Shown here: positions 6,405 to 11,302 of the stretch, piece after piece
How positions within the stretch are numbered: the first letter of the stretch is position 1
Layout: every line of letters starts with the position of its first letter
Assembly: GCA_958349075.1 (NCBI GenBank)
Contig: CATWBR010000106.1
Coordinates: 1-11,302 of the forward strand
Direction: 5' to 3'
DNA length: 11,302 nucleotides
DNA from: an uncultured Clostridium sp.
GTDB lineage: Bacteria; Bacillota; Clostridia; Lachnospirales; Lachnospiraceae
The notes under the pieces: model-generated
What the model was told of the DNA's origin: nothing
The model's input: the letters and a program-made list of their open reading frames with translations, nothing else
Databases searched by the model: none
Made by a program: the position numbers and the translations under genes

Positions 6405-7346
6405 ATGGATATTATCAATTGTGCAAAAAAGATTTTGACCGGATGTATGGATGTGAAACCGGAAGAAACAGTGCTGGTTGTGACGGACGACAACAAAGCC
6501 GTCATAGGACAGGCCTTTTATGAGGCGGCAAAGCAGCTCGGCTGTGAGGCGCTGCTGATGACGATGAAGGAGAGGCAGTACTCGGGCCAGGAGCCTCCGA
6601 AACCGGTGGCGGACGCCATGCTGAATGCAGACGTGGTTCTCTGCCCGACGGCAAAATCCCTGACCCATACGAATGCAAAGATTGCGGCGGCAAAGAACGG
6701 AGCCCGTATCGGGACCATGCCAAATATTGCGGAAGAAATGCTCTATCAGGGAGCCATGACCGCCGATTACGCCCGCGTCGAGAAACTGACCGGACAGGTG
6801 ACGGAGCTTCTGACGAGTGCAAAGACTGCCAGGATCGAGAAAGAAGGCTATGTCCTGACCATTGATCTGGAGGGCAGAAAAGGCGTGCCAAGTACGGGAG
6901 TCTACAGGACGAAGGGAGACGCCGGAAACCTGCCGTCGGGGGAGGCATACATCGCCCCGGTTGAGAACGGTTCCAACGGAGAAATGAAGATAGACGGCTC
7001 CATGGTGGGCCTTGGCAAACTGGAGGAGCCGATCTTTGTGAAGGTGGAGCAAGGAAAGCTCAGGGAAATCCGGGGAAAGAGAAGTGAGGAACTGTCCGTA
7101 CTTCTGGCCAACGAAAACAACGCCACACTCGGCGAACTTGGAATCGGAACGAATGAAAAAGCCATTCTCTGCGGTGTGATTCTGGAGGATGAAAAGGTGT
7201 ACGGGACGGTCCATATCGCTTTCGGAACCAACGTGTCCTTCGGCGGAACGGTGAAAGCGGACTGCCATATGGATGGGATTATCCTGAAACCGGATCTGTA
7301 TCTGGATGATTGTCTGGTGATTAAGGGCGGGGAGTTTCAGATTTAA
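6405..7346 (+). CDS. M29-like metallo-aminopeptidase family protein
   Basis: This 313-residue protein resembles the short branch of the aminopeptidase T/M29 family (COG2309-like), which also includes the iron enzyme 2,5-dihydroxypyridine dioxygenase. An N-terminal Rossmann-like domain (about 1-135) contains ETVLVVTDDN and ADVVLCPT. The C-terminal part carries candidate metal ligands in the family order: Glu180 in NLPSGEA, Glu244 in LGELGIGTN, His270 in GTVHIAFG, and His288 with Asp290 in DCHMDG. All ligands appear intact, so it should be an active metalloenzyme. Peptide-bond hydrolysis and ring-opening oxygenation are both possible by homology; the anaerobic host context favours hydrolysis. 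The ribosome site AGAGG is rather far (12 bases) from the ATG. It is the last gene of the operon. Confidence 0.82.
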   Translation: MDIINCAKKILTGCMDVKPEETVLVVTDDNKAVIGQAFYEAAKQLGCEALLMTMKERQYSGQEPPKPVADAMLNADVVLCPTAKSLTHTNAKIAAAKNGARIGTMPNIAEEMLYQGAMTADYARVEKLTGQVTELLTSAKTARIEKEGYVLTIDLEGRKGVPSTGVYRTKGDAGNLPSGEAYIAPVENGSNGEMKIDGSMVGLGKLEEPIFVKVEQGKLREIRGKRSEELSVLLANENNATLGELGIGTNEKAILCGVILEDEKVYGTVHIAFGTNVSFGGTVKADCHMDGIILKPDLYLDDCLVIKGGEFQI

Positions 7347-7401
7347 TCCGGGAATAAGAAGAAAACGTGTTCAGCGAATTTTTATTGTCAGTTAATCATT
7401 T

Positions 7402-7452
7402 AAAAATACTGGTTTGCAAGGGAGGATGCTCCTTTACAAACCGGTATTTTTT
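7402..7452 (+). terminator. Long terminator at end of catabolic operon, possibly bidirectional
   Basis: AAAAATACTGGTTTG (7402-7416) pairs with CAAACCGGTATTTTT (7437-7451) with a single G-T pair. The loop itself folds, because AAGGGAG pairs with CTCCTTT. The A-run before and T-run after the stem allow termination from either side. It lies 55 bases after the M29-like stop codon and separates this operon from the exporter operon. Confidence 0.88.
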
Positions 7453-7494
7453 GTATCCGTCCTCTTTTTTTCTGGGAGAAACGTCCAAAAATCT

Positions 7495-7528
7495 TACAAT
7501 TTCCTGAATATCGCGGAAATATATTGTA
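7495..7528. promoter_or_regulatory. Dyad upstream of exporter operon
   Basis: TACAATTTCC (7495-7504) faces GGAAATATATTGTA (7515-7528); the outer TACAAT/ATTGTA and inner TTTCC/GGAAA halves match, with a two-pair insertion in the right arm. It lies 15 bases before the best promoter candidate, a suitable place for a regulator site. No regulator gene adjoins the exporter, so the binding protein is unknown. Confidence 0.35.
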
Positions 7529-7542
7529 TTTGAAGTAATCCT

Positions 7543-7571
7543 TTGTCATACTTCGTTTATTAGGTTAGAAA
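7543..7571 (+). promoter_or_regulatory. Candidate promoter of ABC exporter operon
   Basis: TTGTCA at 7543-7548, a 17-base spacer and TAGAAA at 7566-7571 make the best sigma-A-like match in the 154 bases between the terminator and the adaptor gene. The -10 matches only four of six consensus bases, so the promoter may be weak or regulated. An alternative, TTGTAT (7524-7529) with CATACT, is poorer. Confidence 0.4.
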
Positions 7572-7606
7572 ACAAAAGTTCAAAATATAAAGCGGGGAGC
7601 AAAATT

Positions 7607-9085
7607 ATGTGGCATAAAAGAAAAAAAGATGAGAATGAAAACATGTACGATGAAATGTATGATGAAACTGCTTCTTCGGAAGAGGCTGAAAAAAATTTAG
7701 AGGAGAATACGGAAACAGCCGCAGGGAAAGAGTCTGATGAAAAAATCCAGCCGGATTTCGCCGAGGAGAAAAATGTGGCGGTGGTCGAGCAGGAGCTGGA
7801 AGAATATCTGAAGGAAGATCACAGCGGCGGCAAGAAGAAAAAGAAAAAATTCGGCCACTGGAGCAAAAAGAAAAAGCTGGTTGTGGGCGGCTGCGCCGTA
7901 CTCCTGGTGTTCATCGGAGGCCGCGTTGTCCTGGGAGGCAATAAGCAGGTGGCTCCCGTTGTGGCTTCCATGCCTCTGGCAAAGGGCGATGTGACCGAAG
8001 TGCTGAGCCTCAGCGGCCCAGTTTCTGGTACGGAGAGTGCGGATGTGGTTTCTAATCTTCACGCGGAAGTGCTTCAGATTATGGTCCGGGAAGGCGACCG
8101 GGTGGAAAAGGGACAGACACTGGCTGTCATCGACAGCAGCGATGCCCGTAAAGCAGTCGATATTGCACAGAATTCCTACGATCTTGCCGTCAGCGAATAT
8201 AACGAAAATATCAGGGATACGCAGCACAAATATGAAAAGGCGGTTCAGGATTATAATACGGCAAAGCTGAATTACGACAGGAACAGGGTCCTGTTTGACG
8301 CAGGCGATATCTCATCGGCAGATTTGGAGGCGGCCAGCAACGCGCTTAAGGATGCCGCCAGGGAGAAAGACTCCTATACCGTGGAAAAAGGCAGGGCTCT
8401 TCCCGATAAATCCTATGAATTAAAGGTGAAATCGGCACAGTTTGAACTGGATCAGAAGAAGACGGATCTGGAAAATGCGGAGGTTAAAAGCCCGATCACA
8501 GGCACGGTAGTCCGTGTCAATTCCAAAGTGGGTCAGTTCGCAGATAAACCCGAGGATGAAAAACCGATGTTTATCGTCGAGAACCTGGATAATCTGGAGA
8601 TGGAGATTGCCGTCAGCGAATATTCTATTTCTAAGGTGAAAGTGGGCCAGAAGGCACAGATCGACGCCGACATTTTAAACGGAGTAAGCCAGGAGGGAGA
8701 GATCATCTCGATTTCCCCGACCGGTGAGGAAAAGGGCGGCGGCTCAACGGAACGTGTGGTTCCCGCAACAATCCAGATTGAAGGCGGGGCATCGAACGGG
8801 CTGATTGCCGGTATCACAGCCAAGGCATCCCTGGTAACGGGAGAGGCCAAAGGAGTGTTCACGGTTCCGCAGACCGCCATTGTGACCTCCGAGGACGGCA
8901 GCATCAACGTGGCTTCCGTTGACGCCTCCACGAACACAATACATATGATTCCGGTGACAACGGGAGTAGAGAGCGATCTTGACGTGGAAATCAATCCTGT
9001 CGAGGAAGGCGCGCTCACAGAAGGAATGAAGATTGTCATTTCTCCGGCAGGACTGACGGAAGGAATGGCGGTGACGACCCGATGA
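7607..9085 (+). CDS. HlyD/MacA-type membrane-fusion adaptor of ABC exporter
   Basis: This 492-residue protein is the adaptor of a Gram-positive MacAB/YknXYZ-like exporter. One membrane span at about 91-110 (LVVGGCAVLLVFIGGRVVLG) anchors it. Outside lie the first half of a lipoyl-like domain (about 138-176, AEVLQIMVREGDRVEKGQTL), a charged coiled-coil hairpin (about 180-290) and the second lipoyl half (AEVKSPITGTVVRVNSKVGQ, 291-310). A beta-barrel (about 325-415) and a membrane-proximal domain (about 416-490) complete it. The cytoplasmic N-tail is unusual: about 75 mostly acidic, Glu-rich residues followed by two lysine runs (76-81, 87-90). GGGGAG precedes the ATG. The ATPase gene follows after about 75 bases. 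Export of an antimicrobial or peptide-like compound is typical of the family; the cargo is not identifiable. Confidence 0.88.
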   Translation: MWHKRKKDENENMYDEMYDETASSEEAEKNLEENTETAAGKESDEKIQPDFAEEKNVAVVEQELEEYLKEDHSGGKKKKKKFGHWSKKKKLVVGGCAVLLVFIGGRVVLGGNKQVAPVVASMPLAKGDVTEVLSLSGPVSGTESADVVSNLHAEVLQIMVREGDRVEKGQTLAVIDSSDARKAVDIAQNSYDLAVSEYNENIRDTQHKYEKAVQDYNTAKLNYDRNRVLFDAGDISSADLEAASNALKDAAREKDSYTVEKGRALPDKSYELKVKSAQFELDQKKTDLENAEVKSPITGTVVRVNSKVGQFADKPEDEKPMFIVENLDNLEMEIAVSEYSISKVKVGQKAQIDADILNGVSQEGEIISISPTGEEKGGGSTERVVPATIQIEGGASNGLIAGITAKASLVTGEAKGVFTVPQTAIVTSEDGSINVASVDASTNTIHMIPVTTGVESDLDVEINPVEEGALTEGMKIVISPAGLTEGMAVTTR

Positions 9086-9160
9086 GAGCAGTTGGAATGA
9101 GAAAAGTTCCGGTGAGAACGGCACGGTCGGGAACGGAACAGAATGAGGGAGGCGCAGACA

Positions 9161-9961
9161 ATGTTTGACAGAGAAGAACTCCGGAGCAAAATCAGAAAAA
9201 GGCTGGACCGGAAAGCGGAGCTGCCGGAAGTCGATACGGATGAGTTGATTAAAATTGTCAACCTCTGCAAGGTGTATGACACGGGCGCGGTCAAGGTAAT
9301 CGGCCTTAAGAATATTAACCTTACCATCAGGAAAGGCGAATTTGTGGCAATCATGGGCCAGTCCGGTTCGGGAAAATCCACGCTGATGAACATTATCGGC
9401 TGTCTTGACCGGCCGGTAATGGGGCATTACTATCTGGACGGAATCGACATTGCCGCACTGAACCAGGATCAGCTCTCCAGGATCAGGAATCAGAAGATAG
9501 GATTTGTATTCCAGTCCTTTAACCTGATATCCAGGACATCGGCGGAAAAAAATGTGGAACTTCCTATGACATATGCGCATCTGCCGAAAAAACTCCGGCA
9601 TGAGCGCGCCGTGGAGCTGCTCGGACGTGTGGGCCTTGGCGAGAGGACGGAGCACATGCCCAATGAGATGTCGGGCGGACAGAGGCAGAGGGTGGCAATT
9701 GCCAGAGCCCTGGCCAACGAGCCGCCTCTGATACTGGCGGATGAGCCGACCGGAAACCTGGATACGGCTTCGTCGGTTGAGATTATGGAACTCTTTTCCC
9801 AGCTTCACAAAGAGGGAGCCACAGTGGTTGTAGTCACCCATGAGGAAGATATAGCGGCGTTTACGGAGCGGATTATCCGGTTCCGCGACGGCGAAATCGT
9901 AAGTGATGTGAGAAATAAGAAAAAAGAGGATCCGGAGAGGGAGGTGGCGCCATGCTGCTAG
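9161..9961 (+). CDS. ABC exporter ATP-binding protein (MacB/LolD type)
   Basis: I choose the ATG at 9161, because GAGGGAGG at 9145-9152 is 8 bases upstream. An in-frame ATG at 9143 would place the ribosome site inside the gene and add six residues. The 266-residue protein has all ABC ATPase motifs: Walker A GQSGSGKST (66-74), Q-loop Gln118 in FVFQSFNL, signature SGGQRQ (171-176), Walker B LILADE (190-195), D-loop near GNLD, and switch His227 in VVTHEED. The extra N-terminal stretch of about 30 charged residues before the usual start of the domain is a little longer than in most relatives. The stop overlaps the permease start by 10 bases (ATGCTGCTAG), which suggests coupled translation of the two subunits. 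It powers the adaptor-permease complex. Confidence 0.93.
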   Translation: MFDREELRSKIRKRLDRKAELPEVDTDELIKIVNLCKVYDTGAVKVIGLKNINLTIRKGEFVAIMGQSGSGKSTLMNIIGCLDRPVMGHYYLDGIDIAALNQDQLSRIRNQKIGFVFQSFNLISRTSAEKNVELPMTYAHLPKKLRHERAVELLGRVGLGERTEHMPNEMSGGQRQRVAIARALANEPPLILADEPTGNLDTASSVEIMELFSQLHKEGATVVVVTHEEDIAAFTERIIRFRDGEIVSDVRNKKKEDPEREVAPCC

Positions 9962-11172
9962 AAAATATGTTCATGGCTTTTTCAGCCCTCAGGGCCAACA
10001 AAATGAGGTCGTTTTTAACAATGCTCGGCATTATCATCGGCATCGGTTCCGTTATCTCCATTGTATCCATCGGGGACACGATGAGGGGAATGTTTTCAAG
10101 CCTTTACCAGGATATCGGTATCACCCAGGCGTATCTGGGGATCGGCTACTGGATTGACGACACCAGGCAGAGCGATTACTTTACAATGGACGAATTAAGC
10201 CGTATTAAGTCGGTCTTCGGAGACAAAATCAGCTACATAGACAGCGCCATGTCAACCTCGGCCGACGCCATCGCCGGACGCAATAAGATTAAATTCAATT
10301 TCGAGGGAATCGACTATAATTACAACGACGTACAGCCCGTCGACATTCTTTACGGCAGATATTTAAATGAGGGCGATGTCAAGGCGCGGAGAAACAATGC
10401 GGTTCTGGAGGTGGGCAGCGCCAGGATGCTGTTCGGCACGGATAACGCCGTGGGCCGTACATTCAGAACCCAGCTCTATGGAAATGTCCAGGAATTTACG
10501 GTGGTGGGCGTCTATGAAAAGAAGCAGAGCGCCTTCCAGAAATTGATGATGGGCACTCCGAGCGACAAGGGAAGCGCATATATACCCTGGACTCTTTTAA
10601 CCTGGCCCAATGATTATTTTTATTACTGCCATTTCTTCGCGGATACGACGATGAATGAAGCGGAGCTGAATTCGTTTTACGATGATCTTCTGACCTATGT
10701 TGCAAAGACAAAGGGCCGTGAAAAATCGGAATTTTATATGGAGACGGCCATCAGCCAGATGGGGCAGGTTGACTCCATGATGGCGGGACTTTCCATGGCG
10801 GTGGGCGGCATTGCCGCAATCTCTCTGATCGTAGGCGGCATCGGAATCATGAATATCATGCTGGTATCCGTGACGGAGAGGACAAGGGAGATCGGTATCC
10901 GAAAAGCGCTGGGAGCAAGAACCAGGGATGTCCTGATCCAGTTCCTTACGGAATCTGCGATTCTCTCGGCCTGCGGAGGACTGATTGGAATACTTTTGGG
11001 CGGGGGCCTCGTCACCCTGGTTGGAGCCGTAATCGGCGTGCCGACTATTGTCAAACCGGGAGTAATCCTTGTGGCAGTGACATTCTCGGCCGTTGTCGGA
11101 ATCTTTTTCGGCCTCTATCCTGCGTCGAAAGCGGCGAAATCCGACCCCATTGACGCACTGCGGTACGAATAG
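9952..11172 (+). CDS. ABC exporter permease (MacB/FtsX type)
   Basis: This 406-residue permease has the MacB layout. Membrane segment 1 lies at about 21-40 and a large extracytoplasmic MacB-type domain at about 45-275. A C-terminal FtsX domain follows, with segments at about 283-305, 330-352 and 370-388. The cytoplasmic loop TERTREIGIRKALGAR (308-323) is the family hallmark that contacts the ATPase. The tail SKAAKSDPIDALRYE is also typical. GGGAGG lies just before the ATG, which overlaps the ATPase gene. With only four spans per chain the active unit should be a dimer, together with the ATPase and adaptor. The right repeat copy begins 2-3 bases after the stop, with no separate terminator before it. 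Confidence 0.93.
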   Translation: MLLENMFMAFSALRANKMRSFLTMLGIIIGIGSVISIVSIGDTMRGMFSSLYQDIGITQAYLGIGYWIDDTRQSDYFTMDELSRIKSVFGDKISYIDSAMSTSADAIAGRNKIKFNFEGIDYNYNDVQPVDILYGRYLNEGDVKARRNNAVLEVGSARMLFGTDNAVGRTFRTQLYGNVQEFTVVGVYEKKQSAFQKLMMGTPSDKGSAYIPWTLLTWPNDYFYYCHFFADTTMNEAELNSFYDDLLTYVAKTKGREKSEFYMETAISQMGQVDSMMAGLSMAVGGIAAISLIVGGIGIMNIMLVSVTERTREIGIRKALGARTRDVLIQFLTESAILSACGGLIGILLGGGLVTLVGAVIGVPTIVKPGVILVAVTFSAVVGIFFGLYPASKAAKSDPIDALRYE

Positions 11173-11174
11173 GA

Positions 11175-11231
11175 GCTCGCGCCGTAGAACTCGGGATTTT
11201 CACGCAAAATACGCGTGAAAACACCTCGCGG
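11175..11231 (-). repeat. Right copy of flanking inverted repeat (~57 bp)
   Basis: The reverse complement of this segment matches 1-56, with three substitutions near the inner end and one extra base in the loop. The stem TTTTCACGC (11197-11205) with GCGTGAAAA (11213-11221) is perfect and encloses a 7-base loop, AAAATAC. It starts two bases after the permease stop codon and so lies in the 3' untranslated region of the exporter mRNA, where it may protect or delimit the 3' end. No T-run follows the stem directly. Confidence 0.85.
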
Positions 11232-11239
11232 AATAACGG

Positions 11240-11267
11240 TTGTGAATAGTTACCATTTTTTTACAAT
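11240..11267 (+). promoter_or_regulatory. Possible promoter for a gene beyond the right edge
   Basis: TTGTGA at 11240-11245 and TACAAT at 11262-11267 with a 16-base spacer lie in an AT-rich stretch after the right repeat. No ORF is visible in the remaining 35 bases, so the assignment depends on sequence outside the window. The match is modest. Confidence 0.25.
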
Positions 11268-11302
11268 TTTATGAAAATTATTTAAGACACTCGCCATTTA
11301 CC

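Noticed and set aside
5625..7268. 547-codon open frame on the minus strand across the AroM and M29-like genes
   Set aside because: It runs antisense through two well-recognised family members, has no plausible ribosome site or promoter, and encodes a Cys/His/Arg-rich sequence without recognisable domains, as expected from a mirrored frame in GC-rich coding DNA.
8744..9841. 365-codon open frame on the minus strand over the adaptor and ATPase genes
   Set aside because: It is antisense to clearly conserved exporter genes, with unlikely composition and no start signals.
1..11302. tRNA, rRNA, integrase or transposase genes that could explain a mobile island
   Set aside because: I saw no such gene or motif in the window; every sizeable coding region is accounted for by the ten listed genes.

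Overview
The window looks like chromosomal DNA of a Gram-positive, moderate-GC anaerobe, most likely a Lachnospiraceae-type Clostridium relative (Enterocloster/Lachnoclostridium-like). I base this on strong purine-rich Shine-Dalgarno sites, sigma-A-like promoters, oligo-T terminators and the gene families present. The genus is an impression and was not tested. All ten genes read left to right.

The window is bracketed by an inverted repeat of about 57 bp (1-56 and 11175-11231). Each copy holds a perfect 9-bp stem-loop. Between the copies lie three transcription units. (1) A monocistronic IclR-family regulator (168-938) has its own promoter and a strong terminator. (2) A catabolic-looking operon (1155-7346) starts with a second IclR regulator, about 68% identical to the first. 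It continues with a DUF917/S-methyl-thiohydantoin-desulfurase-family protein, an OPT/YSL-type transporter, a DUF1177 protein, an AroM-family protein and an M29-like metallo-aminopeptidase relative, and ends in a long hairpin terminator. (3) A tripartite MacAB/YknXYZ-like ABC exporter operon (7607-11172) encodes an HlyD-type adaptor, an ATPase and an FtsX/MacB-type permease, and ends directly against the right repeat copy.

The central operon is the most interesting part. It joins an importer family known for peptides and metal-peptide chelates to four soluble proteins, three of them from families with little or no defined chemistry. AroM keeps a pair of cysteines arranged as in Asp/Glu/hydantoin racemases. 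DUF1177 has Asp/His motifs that recall M20/M42 zinc hydrolases. The M29-like protein keeps a full set of candidate metal ligands. My working model is import and stepwise breakdown of a modified, cyclic or D-configured amino-acid or peptide derivative, controlled by the paralogous IclR pair. The substrate cannot be read from sequence. The two IclR genes share promoter core elements, which suggests duplication of gene plus promoter or a shared control circuit. The exporter operon is insulated by a terminator and need not be functionally linked to the catabolic operon.
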